Part shown: in pieces, positions 22,799 through 35,200 of the stretch
Layout: each line of letters starts with the position of its first letter
How positions within the stretch are numbered: position 1 is the stretch's first letter
Origin: Corbicula japonica
Taxonomy: Eukaryota > Mollusca > Bivalvia > Venerida > Cyrenidae
DNA length: 64,000 nucleotides
Assembly (NCBI GenBank): GCA_038501625.1
Contig: JAZAYU010000004.1
Span: forward strand, 17,192,957 to 17,256,956
Direction: 5' to 3'
Notes under the pieces: generated by a model
The model's database searches: none
What the model saw: the letters and a program-made list of their open reading frames with translations, nothing else
What the model was told of the DNA's origin: nothing
Position numbers and translations under genes: made by a program

Positions 22799-23031
22799 CA
22801 TTATACACATTTACTGCAAGGGCAAACAGTTTAGATCCAGATCAGCCGGCACATCTGTGCCATCTGATCAGGATCTACACTGGTTGCATTTTGGTTAAAA
22901 ATAATCTAATGAATCTAAAAAGTGAACAGTTTAGATCCTGATCAGACAGCACATATGTGCCGGCTGATCTGGTTCTAAACTGTTCGTCCTCGCAATAAAT
23001 GCATATATATGGAGGAAAGGGTTAATTCATG
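22799..23031. mobile_element. piggyBac-like MITE, family A
   Basis: It is flanked by TTAA on both sides (22,795-22,798 and 23,032-23,035). It starts CCCTTTCATTCATTATACAC and ends ATGCATATATATGGAGGAAAGGG. The body is an imperfect palindrome with TAGATCCAGATCAGCCGGCA and its inverted copy. Confidence 0.75.
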
Positions 23032-23117
23032 TCTGGACTTTTGTTCTTTATTTAAAAGTAGAATTGTTCAAGGATTTCTGTTTGTTGGAGCAATGTGGCC
23101 GACAAAGACCAACTATC

Positions 23118-23255
23118 TTAGAAGACGTAGTTTTTACTGTAGGCAGATTTCTCCAGTGATGGCATGACATCCTCTGTTTTTAACTTTTTGTAATCTTTCG
23201 ACGATGGTCGTCGCCCACCACTTGCATTCTTCCCTTCTATTACAAGGGCAATTAT
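23118..23255 (-). CDS. Exon 9: cytoplasmic tail with DYKKL sorting signal
   Basis: The acceptor TTTACAG precedes 23,255 and the frame is phase 0, ending TAA at 23,120-23,118. The 45 residues begin IIALVIEGKN, then RRPSSKDYKKL and a terminal KNYVF. DYKKL fits the YxxΦ signal for AP complexes that returns TGN38-type proteins to the trans-Golgi network. A second aromatic motif (NYVF) sits at the very C terminus. This exon gives the family assignment. Confidence 0.85.
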   Translation of the reverse strand: MIALVIEGKNASGGRRPSSKDYKKLKTEDVMPSLEKSAYSKNYVF

Positions 23256-26200
23256 CTGTAAATAAACAATAATTACAACATCAGACTTTCTACTGCCGCT
23301 TCAAACAAAAATAGGGCAAAAGTAAGGTATTCTTTATTAAAATGTAGGGTGAAGTAGGAATTCCTAAGATTAAAAAGTAGGGATAAAGTAAGAATTTCTT
23401 AACTTTTTAGTTCAATATTACCATGATATAATAACAGCAAGATTACAACAGGTTGTGTGCTTCATCTAGTGATGTATCAAAAGTTTTCCTTTTAAAAAGC
23501 ACCCTTCTGCCCTAAATGTCAAATACTTTGCTCTTAATGATAATCCTATTAGCATAGACTATGTCTTTGTTATGTATCAATGTGCTTGACATAGAGATGA
23601 CACTTTTCTGTGTATTGTAATGAGTCATTAAGAATTGCATGCATACATGTAAAATCGTGGTTTCACATGATGTGTATGTGAAACTTTCATATACTTTTGG
23701 GCTGAAAACCAATAGCTCTGTTCAATAATGATGATTAATGATATATTGATACTTTATTTTATGACTGTCTATACACCAAAAACTGATGTGCATTGTCTTA
23801 TGAAAATGTAAAGTTATAAGTTATTATCTCAAGTCAAAGTCAAAATATTTATTGGCAAAAACATATTCATGTCCTTTGCAAATTACAATTTTTGAGGATG
23901 TTTTAAAAAACAATGTATAAATAAAACATAAATTACAACAGAAAAGCATGATGATTACATGTTATGAGCGCAATTTGTAACTTTGTAGATTGTGTTAGGT
24001 TTATAATCTTAATAATAGTAACTGGAAAATAAAAAATTCATTTGAGATTGAATTTGTAAGAAGTGACAGTGGATTTTAAAAGTAACGGAATATTTTTATA
24101 ACTTATAAAACTCTGTTAAAAGAAAAACTATCTTTACAATGAAAAGAGGGAAATGAAATAGTTAATTCACTAACCTTCTGTTTGTTGTGGAAAACAATGT
24201 AACCAGCAACACAGAGTACAATGAAAACCAGGAAATATGCCATAAAATGTCCGCCACTACCTTCCTCCTCCTCCTCATCAACATCAGCTGGAAAATCAGA
24301 GAACAATAGACAATGGTTAATATACTCACCTCATTATCAACATCATCTTTAAAACAAGTCAAAAAGATGCCACAATTCAACAAAACAAGGATTTCTTCTT
24401 TAATTTTAAGTAAAAAGGGGCAAAATAGTGACACATCTGTGCTGTCTGATTGAAATCTCATTCATCTTTCATATATCCTGAGGGATATAAACGTTAACCA
24501 ACTTTTAATAAAAACACTCTTTATTTTAACGTTTCGGCCTTATGGCCTTTATCAAAAAATACAAATCGCTTAAGTCTACATCTTTTCTACATAATTCATA
24601 ACCGGAAATAATAAACTATAAAAAACGCCGACGTCAACGTCTTCATTATACATTGACGCGCCAAAAATGACTGTTAGTGTATGCGTGCATGTGTTTGTAT
24701 TTTCGCGTGTGTGTCTGCGTGTAAGTGTATTCACTTGGGATTTGTTTATACGCTTGTGTGTGTGTTTGTGCGTGTGTGCGTGAGTGTGTTTATACCAGTG
24801 AATTTTAGATAGGGACGTGTGTATAAGATAGTTCTTGTGTGTGTTTGTGTGTGCGTCTGTGCATGAGTAAAAGAGTGTTTGTGTTCATGAGTGCGTGTGT
24901 GTGTGTCAACGTGCGTGCGTATGCGTGTAACTATATCTGCGTAAGCAATGTATACATGGTAGTTCGCCCGTATGTGCATATTATCATGGTTGAGTGTGTG
25001 CAAGCATGCATGAGTGCTCGTGCACGCGCCTGTGCGTTTAAGAGAGTTAAGTGTATTTGATAATATGTGTGTGTACGTAAGTGTGTGCGTGTGTACGTGT
25101 AAGTACGTATGGGTAATAAGGTGTTGAGTAAACAATAGTGAACATTTGATTGAAATCTCATTGTTTGCTATTTTATTTATCAAGTTATTTCTGACCAAAA
25201 AATGAACAGTGCAGATCCTGATGAGATGGTATAGAGGTACGGGCTGATCTGGATATGCACTGGTTGCACAAGCATTTAAACAGGTATATATGGAGTATTG
25301 GGTTAACCCTTTCCTCCATAGACACACCTTTATTGCATGGGCGAAAAGTGTAGATCCAGATCAGCTGGCCCATCCATGTCGTCTGATCAGGATCTGCACT
25401 TTTCGCTTTTTGATTCGTTAGGTTATTTCTGACCAAAATGCAACCAGTGCAGATCCTGATCGGACAGCACAGATGTGCCGGCTGATCTGGATCTACACTT
25501 GTTGCACACACGTAAAAAGTCGTATATATGGAGCATTGGGTGAAGACAGCCAACAGAATAAACCATTACACTATCCCCTGTAGAGAAGTGCATGGTCAAC
25601 AGCAAACCATCATTTTAGCAACTCAAATTCAAGAACACAGGGATTTTCATCCTTATATAACAGAGGCCTATAAAAGGCCTCTTCCTAATCTGAAATTACA
25701 GTACTTTTTCCCGATTGTGGCAGAGAATCTTCCCAAAATAAAAGGTACATTTAAGATGTCCTAAAATAGATCCAAATCCTCTGAGAGAAGTTTGAAAAAT
25801 TATGAAATTTAAATTGAAAATACCTTTTACTATTCAAATTAATAAATCTTTTTTATCAATTTTGTTTTCCCAAAATAAACAATTATCATGTGTCAGTTTC
25901 CCAATTTGAAAGGCCAAGGCCTCTCCCAATTATCTGATGAAAAGCCCTGGAACAGTTACATTTGCTAAAGAATATCTTACTTGATGGCTTTCGACTTTCT
26001 TCTTGCATGTTTTTCTTGTTGTCTAATGCATCTCCCTGTTCACCTAGTTTGTTTTCACCATTTCCACCGTCTGAAGTATTTATAAAAGAAGATGTTAACT
26101 ATTAAGATAAGTAGCAATCTCTTTACCCCATATACATGTTTATATATATACATTGTAATGCATGTGCAAACAGTGTAGATCCAGATCAGCTGGCACATCC

Positions 26201-29200
26201 ATGCTATCTGATCTTGATCTGCACCGGTCACATATTGGCCAGAAATAATGAAAAAGCGAACACAGTAAATCCTTATCAGATTGACAGATGTGCCAGGTGA
26301 TCTGGATGGATCTAAACTGTTTGCCCATGTGATAAATGCTTATCTTAAGGGTTTACATCCATCTTGCTAATTCATCTGAGCTGAAAGATCTTAAAAGTTG
26401 TGTGAGAAAAGCAACTATAAACAATCACTTGAAACCAAACAAGTGAAGCAAAGTATTGTTAAATGTGTGGAAATAAAAGATTAAAAAATACCAGAGTATC
26501 TGTTCAAGTCAAGGTTATACCAAGTTCATTACAAAAAATTACAGAGAAGTATGCAGTCACATGATATGTGTTTATATAACCAAAAATAGTCAAAGCGCTG
26601 ATTTTCACAAATTAAAAAACTTTTAAGTGATCAATACTCGTAAAAAAGATGGCTACGACAAATTTGTAAACCATTTTACTTAACATATTTAAATTAGCTT
26701 GTCTGTCACATCACTGTCTAAATATCCAAGACGCACTATACCCTCTTATTATTCACTCTTAAACGATTTAAGCAAAGTACAGCATTATCAAGATTGATAC
26801 AAGTCAGATTAAAAAATCCATATCCCACATAATTATGGTTTTTGGATTGTTTATTTTTTAAGCTCCTGTGTTCTATGTGATGTCATAACTATGTCAAACT
26901 ATGTTGTCGTAATCTTCCAGCACATACCAAACTCCAAAACAGGAAATTTTCATTGCTATTCTACAACCGTTACAATATTCATACACCATCCATAAATTCT
27001 CTATGTCATTAATAAATTTAATACTGCATTGCTATATTTATTTCTACTATTACATAAGCCACTTAGTTCACTAAAATTGTGTTGTTTAGTATATTAAATT
27101 TGTTTTTGAGCAAGCTCTAAAGTAAAGGGTTAGAAAAACTGGGCTGGAGGTTATAAAACTGAGCATGGAAACCAGTCTCAAATCTCAAAAGACTGGTCAT
27201 CATTTCAGCCAATCAGATGCTTGAGATTTGAGACTGGTTTCCATGCTCAGTTTTATAACCTTGGGCGCTGAAGTGATGAACATGAAAAGGTTCTAACTTA
27301 TAGGGGCTGAAGGTTATATTGTGTCTATTGCATTTTAAATATGAAGTAAATAATTATTCTACTGTTCATACATATCAAACTGAAGTTAAAACAATTTTAT
27401 ATGTTGTAAGTTCACTGAATATAAGATATGACTTGCATTGAACTGATTATGACCCCTTGAAAATTCTGGTTTTCTGGTACTGAAAACCCTGGCATTTGAT
27501 TATGGACCTTCACCAATATTTGACATATTGTCAATATCAAAAGATGCCATCTCAGTGCATTAAATCCATGCATTCCATTCACAGTCATCAACTTAATTAC
27601 TTTGGTATCATTACGTTTCATGTGATTAAAATTTTGAATCTAAACTCCAGTGAAATAAGACCATATTATAATATGGCTTCAAAGAAAACATAACTGCTGG
27701 AATAAATGGACAGGCAAATATATCATCTGTGGGTTTTCCCAAAAAATGTGTCACTGCAGAATTAAATGATGCCAAAGTAGTCAGTAACTAACCTGTTAGA
27801 ATACTAACTACAAAGAAGTAAAACAACCCTTAACCCTTTCCTGTACAGATACACCTTTATTGCTAGGGCGAACAGTTTAGATCCAGATCAGCCGGCACAT
27901 CCGTGCCGTCTGATCAGGATCTAAACTGTTCGCTTTTTGATTCATTAGGTTATTTCTGACCAAAATGCGACCAGTGCAGATCCTGATCAGACGGCACGGA
28001 TGTGCCGGCTGATCTGGATCTACACTGGTCGCACATGCGTAAAAATGCGTATATATCCAGGAAAGGGTTAAATATTTCAGCAAATTACTTCAGAAATTAT
28101 AAACTGTAATACATGTACACTGTATTTACTATGTCTAGGGATGGCAACAAATATCTGAATATTTGATCAAAAGATCAGTATTCAAATGGATGTTTTGACA
28201 TTTGAATAATATTTGATCTTTGTTAAAAAAAAACTTCCTGTGTTTCTTTTTCTATATATTTAAATATGTATAACTGGAATAAAAAATTTGCTTTATTTTG
28301 CAGTATACTGAACACCAAGTATTACAATCAGTATGGACTGTCCAAGTGTGTGTGAAGGAATTTACAATAACAGTAATATGTGCAGGTGGTCACTTGCCTA
28401 ACTTTAAAAAGTACATTGTATACAGTTTTGGTCTATGACAATTGCAAAACAACTAGCCAGCTAAATACAAAATAAAATATCATCAGCTTTAGGCCAAACT
28501 TTTTTATTTTTAGTCTTACGAGAATTTTCTTGAAAAAAAAAATGAATACGGCAGGTCGAAATAAAAATAAAATAAAAAGATAAGGATGTGACTGTCATTT
28601 ACAATCAACTTTCAAACCTCTTTTGTACAAGTTTGCTTTTATTTAGATTACCTCTTACTACTGTCAAAACAATAATTTACAGGATAAAAATTTGTAAATA
28701 GGTTTATTTTAACATTTTTTATGCTGCAATTGTGTGATTGAGGCTTCTGTTCATGTATACAGCCACCACAAGTAATCTTTAAGCCTTGTCTCATCTGTCA
28801 CAGCTTTTTCACTCAACAGAATATTTTGGTAAAGCAAACTTCACCTTTAAATTAAAATTAGCTTATTAACACAAGAATATAAGCACAAATTCGCATTCAT
28901 ACATTCTAAATGACTCGATGCAGTCGATCTCAGTCTTGTCTGCCGAAAATGCGCCAACACAGGAACCAGATATAGTTTTTAAAACATTTTCATCGGGAAT
29001 GTAAAAACTTAAAGTTGAACCAATGGTTTCATCATATCTTGCTTTCAAGAATACCTTTTTCGGCCCCGAAACTGAGCCTTAAACGTTGCTTCAAAAACGT
29101 TTACTGTGCCATAGAGGCGGCCATAATAAGTGAACTGTTTACATGGATCGTTTTGAAAATAGAGTACGGTCGGAATAAAAAAAAATCGGAATCAAAATTT

Positions 29201-32200
29201 TATTTTTTTCAATTTTTGAAAAAATAGGGTCGCGATTTTTTGTAAGATGAAATATATAAAGGGTCTGGCCTTACCAAAGACATGATAATTGCTAGGACAA
29301 TTAAATGCCTTCACATAAATACCAGTATTATAGGAATGACTACTTTTATTCACCGACATATAGGAACATGCTGTTTCAGTAATATATCAATCAATTTAAT
29401 TGGGCAATTACTTCCCATTCTAAACTGAAAATTAAGTGTTTTTCTGCATATTTTCATTAAATTCTGTAGTTGATTAACATTAAACAACAAAACCAGAACT
29501 TAAACAAAATGCCACTAGAAATTTGGAAATATTGCAACCCTTTCCTCCATTTACACACCTTTATGGCATGGGCAAACAGTGTAGATTCAGATCAGCCGGC
29601 ACATGCGCTATTTGATTTATTAGGTTATTTTTTACCAAAAAGCGACCAGTGCAGATTCAATCAGAGGGCATGGATGTGTTGCTGATCTGGATCTACACAA
29701 AGGCTAAAACGTGTACACGGTCAAATATACAGATTTGAAATTTTACAAGTTTCCCACTTTGTTTAGCAATCTGATGAGATACCCCTTGCATCGCGATATA
29801 ATGGAAAAAAAGTGAAATATGCATATCAGAAACGGCCACATCCAGCTGACAGCCTCCACATACAGCCAAAAAGCAAAAAGGAGAAGAGAACATGGTTATA
29901 CAATGATCAGTTGCAAAATAGACATCTCAGACAATAAACGACAGTGAGAACCCGAGGGGTTACCACCTTGGAACAGTCAGTGCCAAACAATTTGCCACTG
30001 GTAGGTTTTAACCAGGTTCTAAGATGCAACAACCTCACACTTGCCCCAACAGGAACAAGTACAAGTTATCTTGTTATTTACAACTTACAAGGTTCAGTGA
30101 TACACAATGGCTAGCATGTCTGTATGACGTTTTTAATGGTCCATGTAAACGTTTGTAAACGTTGGAGCCTTAATCTACACTGGTGGCACATGCGTAAAAA
30201 TAAGTATATATGGAGAAAAGAGTTAATTAAACATGATGGAAGTTCTGCTCTGATATTTGCATGATGTGTTAGGCCTTACTTTGGCTTGTACACTAGTAAT
30301 CTGTTGAACCAAAAAGCAAACACCATGTCAGTGAAAATGTTCGACAGAAACAAATTATATCATATTAAATGTTGAAAAGATCCTAGAGAGAAAATTACAA
30401 CAACAATTGTTGATAAATAAACAATATGAGTATCGTGCTAGTCATCTTACATAGATCAAAACAAGTTGAATATGAGGGAATATTCAAATATTTGATTGAC
30501 TAGAAGATTGAATATTTGAATAGTGATTATGATATTTGTTGCCATCCCTTGTTTTTTCATCTATTGGAAAATCTACAAAAGAACAGAAAAATTAATAAAT
30601 TAATAGGATTCAGTTCTCAATCTGAACTTAAAAAATCACCACTTGGTCAAACTATAAAATTTTTATAAATTTTGTACACCATTGTATAGGCAACCACTTC
30701 TAGAAAAAGTCACTCTAGAGTTCTTGTCAGGGTTATATGTATAAGAGCAATTTCATGAAAAGTTTGTGCTTATAAATGTGCTTTATTATTTGCTGAACAT
30801 CAATAGGCCATGTTTTATATAATTTTTATAATATTTATATAATTATGTATTGCATGTTTTCAATATTCTGAAATAATATTAGGTTTTAATAGCAATAAGG
30901 AGAATAAATACATGGCTCTCACTAGACTTGCAAATCAGGGAGAAGTTTTGTCATAACTTTACTTAATTATGGAGAAGGTTGCAGTCAACAGCATTGTTTC
31001 CCTATAAAGGTCTATACTAATGACTTCTTCATAGCTCAAACAAGGGAGAAGTCTGGTCAATTTTGGAAGACCACTTCTCCCAATTCTCCATCTAGTGAAA
31101 ACAAAGACATAATACACTACATTACATATTAATTAATTTTGCTAACTTTTTCACATTCTTAGCTGGGTAAAAAGGCCTTGCATTGATGTCAAAATCCCCT
31201 GGAATGTTTTCCAGAAATATGTCATATATGATTCAGTGACTAAATTTTTTAACACAAAACAGACATGTAATTTTCACAGATTTATTTCACACATGATGCA
31301 TGCAAGAAATTTTTGGATGCGTTAAATGTGTACATAAAATTAGGATAACAAATGTTCTGATAAATTACAGTCCAGTCGCGATTTTACGAATCATGATTTT
31401 ACGAAATAACGGTATACTATGAATAAGGCAGCCGGTCCTGTTCGTAGTCATTCTTTATTAAAAAAGATGCGATCGAACGAAATGCGATTTTACGAAAATG
31501 CGATTTAACTAATAATAATGACAGTCCCTTAAGCTTATGAACAGTGTAATAAACATGCAATTTAACGAATTTCGGTCAGACAGGTGATTTTCACACCTAT
31601 TTCGAGCAATATCCTGTTTTTTGTATTGTTGAGCAATTATCAACCCAAGAAGTTGTGACACAATATGCTCTGTAAACAACCAGCGGGCATGTTTGCTTGT
31701 AACAACAGTTTAAGTGATTAAATGTCAAATGTTTAAAATTGTATAAAATCTTAAACACTTGTAATGCTTGTCATTCTACTTCTGCCATTTAGTTCTGCAT
31801 AATCTTATTATTACGGCGAATTTGTGTATTAATTCATTAATTAGGTATCTGCATTCTGAGCAATTAGTTGAAGGGCCCGGTTTTATACTGGGAGGATAGC
31901 TGAATCAGAATTTTATCAATTATGATTTTCTAGTAATCCAGTGCTTTTCTATGTAATTTGAAAATGAGCTATTTGTTTAGATGTATTGGTTGATTGATTG
32001 ATGATAACATGTAATTTCACAATAAAAATATCTACACCGAACATTACTTTTCTTTGTCTTTTTTATTTACTGACCTTGACATATCACAACTAAACACCTA
32101 ACGTCATATAACAACATTAACGATTTGTGGCGGTATCATCAACCAAAACTATCGAAAATGTGATACTACGAAAAATGCGATTTTACAAAAAATCAGCTTG

Positions 32201-35200
32201 GTCTGGCACCTATTCGTAAAATCGCAACTGGACTGTATAATATTTTTTGTAAACAGTGGTAGTTTGTCAATTAGGGTCCATATAACCCCTCACGATAATG
32301 TCCACACAAACATGAAAACTGCCATGTCTGGTTAACTTACCTCACCAAGAAATTCCCAATAGAGTATTCATGGTCATGCATGCAGACTCAATATAAAATG
32401 GAAGTGGTTTTCTTGATTCTCAGTATCATTTTATCAATTTTTCATTTTTTTTTACTTTTGCAAATCACATTTTACAAATTCACGTCATCTTCATAATACT
32501 AAGACTCTTTGGAAACCACAACATGCAGACAAAAGTTAATGATTTCACTGTATTTTATTAACCCTTTCCTCCATATATACGCATTTTTATGCATGTGCGA
32601 CCAGTGTAGTTCCAGATTAACCGGCACATCCGTGCCGTCTGAACAGGATCAGCACTGGTCAGCACTTTGGTCAGAAATAACCGTATAAATCAAAAAGCCA
32701 ACAATGCAGATCCTGATCAGAAAGCATGGATGTGCCGGAATAAAGGTGTGACTATGGAGGAAAGGGTTAATTAGATACCAGTTCAGATTGAGAATTGGAC
32801 ACTATTAATGGCAAACATAAATTACCCAAAATGCATTCCACATGCAGGACTGGCCTTAAGGTTATAAAGCTGAGATTGGAAACCAGTCTCAAATCTCAAG
32901 CATCTTAAGCCATTTCAGCCGATCAGATGCTTGAGTTTTGAGACTGTTTTCCAATCTCAGTTATATAACCTCTTGCCCTGGTTACAATAATAATATACCT
33001 TCAGCTTCTGTGAACATTGGATCATACATGTAATCTGCTGTTGTTGATTCTGTAAATGCTACAAGCAAAGCTTAAATGTTGAACAAACCATCAAGGACAA
33101 ACCTCCCATCTCAGTTATTATACCTTAACACCATGTATACGTCTTCATTATATACCCATAATTGATATTAACAAAGTACATCATGTATCATAAATTTTTT
33201 TGAGCGAGGGGTGTTTAATAAAAGGAACATAATGACAGTATGCAGTCTATAGGTTCATATCATATAGGTCAACATCACACTCAACCTTCAGTCTCCCATG
33301 ATACTGTTTACACATTGAATTCAAATGATAAGAACACCAGACTGCATACTGTTATAATATTCCATTTTTATTTCATGGGCAAACAGTGTAGATCCAGATC
33401 AGTAGATACACTTGTATTGTCTGATTTGGATCTTTACTGTTTGCTTTGAGACACATTAGGTTATTTCTGACCAAGATGCAACCAATGTAGATCCAGATGT
33501 GATTGCATAGATGTGCCAGCTGATCTGGATCTACACGGGTCACACATACAATAAAACCCATATATATGAAGTAATAAGAGGTTATTAACCGGTGTTCAAG
33601 GGCCGGGAGGTGATATCGGCCCGGAAGAGCAATATTGGCCCGAGAGCTTTAGCTCGAGGGCCTATGTTGCTCGGCCGGGCCGATATCACCTCCCGGCCCT
33701 TGAACACCGGTTAATAACCATTTTATTACATGTGGCGGGCTGATATCAATGTTTGCCATTTTCCTGCTCTGTTAATTGATCATTATATTTACTGAGCACT
33801 CGTCTATTCATTAATTAACTACGTCACGATAAATGCTTTCGCTACGTCATATAGAGTTTTGTGACGTAATTAAAGATTGTTTACATTTTGAAACTGTAAC
33901 AGAGCAAGTTGATGTCAGTTGATTTTTTAGTTTTATTTTGTTTAAAGTGATTACATCTATGTCTTCGAACGATTTGATAAAATTGTGCAAGATATGGGAT
34001 TGTGAAAATGTGATTTCTGGAAGTGTTTTACAGCGGTATGGGTATGTAAAGGCTGTTATTTGTGAGTGTTTCATTCTCATAACGCTGCTGCGAGCTTCAA
34101 TTCAACAAATACATAATAGGAATATCTTGTTTCAACGAATATTGGGCATAAAGCCTGAAGGAAATATGAAGGAACATAATTCTGAAATTGCAGTGCGTTT
34201 TGTTCTTGGTTGTCCCCAGGTATGTACTATTTCTCCATGTTTCTCTTGTCATTTTTATCGCTATTAGAATATGTCTCATGTTAGCATGCATGTTCTTTTT
34301 TAAATATGCTACTTGTTGCATCTAGGTCCGAAAAACTTGAATAAGACCCGATCGATTCAATCGTCGCCATCTTGAAATGTAAAAGTTTAATCCTGTATCA
34401 ATGGTTACCACGTGCCATAATTCGTGATACGGGATTTCGGCCCGCGATATCAGGTTTTCGGCCCGCGATATCGGGTTTTCTGCCCGCCCTTTATCATGCA
34501 AAGTACCCGGGCATTTTGGTCATTATTTGTTACTATTTATAGTAACACATGTAATAAAGGGTTATACTACAATGAAATACACAATACCATAATAATATAT
34601 CTCTATCTAGCCAACTAACAGCCCATGCAATTTTATATATCCACACCATCAGACGCGGTTAACTTCTTGAAATTGATTTAGTTGAATATTATTATAGTTG
34701 GTAAAATTTGTTAGAGTTCAAGGTGCTAGGGTCAATGAAAGTTTAAAAGTGTAAAACATGTTTTTTCTTGCAACATTTATAAGACTTAATGATAAAATGA
34801 TTTTTAAATGAGCAAATGAAAGAATGAAATGTTGTGAAAAAACACCTTCAAAGCTTGTAACCTGCTTTTTAAAATTTTCCAATAGACTCCTGAATGTAAC
34901 TGTACATATCCCTTTCCATTAAGTCCATCATTTGATATTTTATTCAAAATACTTCTAAGCACAAGTGGGCTTTAAAGGGAGATGTGCAGGGTCGAGCAGG
35001 TGTACTCGGTAAAATCGTAAACAGATCGATCTATGTAACACTTGCGTGTACTTTTCACTAAACTCTACATTTCAAACCCTCCAGGAGGAAGTTTTCGGTT
35101 AATTTTACCATTTTACTGGACCTGAAAACATTTTATATTTAGTGATCATTCTATATTTAGCTCATCGCTGAGCTTACTATTTATGGTGGCCCAGGCATTT

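Noticed and set aside
24746..25327. 193-codon minus-strand frame rich in HTHT
   Set aside because: It is translation of the TG-rich tract joined to a family A MITE.
25185..25553. Frames with ATSVDPDQPAHL-like peptides (also at 19,754, 26,140, 27,877, 33,373)
   Set aside because: These are translations of the family A MITE arms. They recur because the MITE recurs.
28136..30549. A single 2.4 kb hAT element bounded by the two GGGATGGCAACAAATAT ends
   Set aside because: The 8 bp flanks do not match (ACTATGTC against TGTTTTTT-like sequence) and one end reads CAAGGG instead of TAGGG, so I report only the termini.
30550..30576. Possible extra exon of the TGN38-like gene (acceptor CTTTTGTAG then ATTTTCCAATAGATG)
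   Set aside because: The phase fits, but no donor follows before hAT-like terminus sequence, and exons 6 and 7 already join in phase without it.
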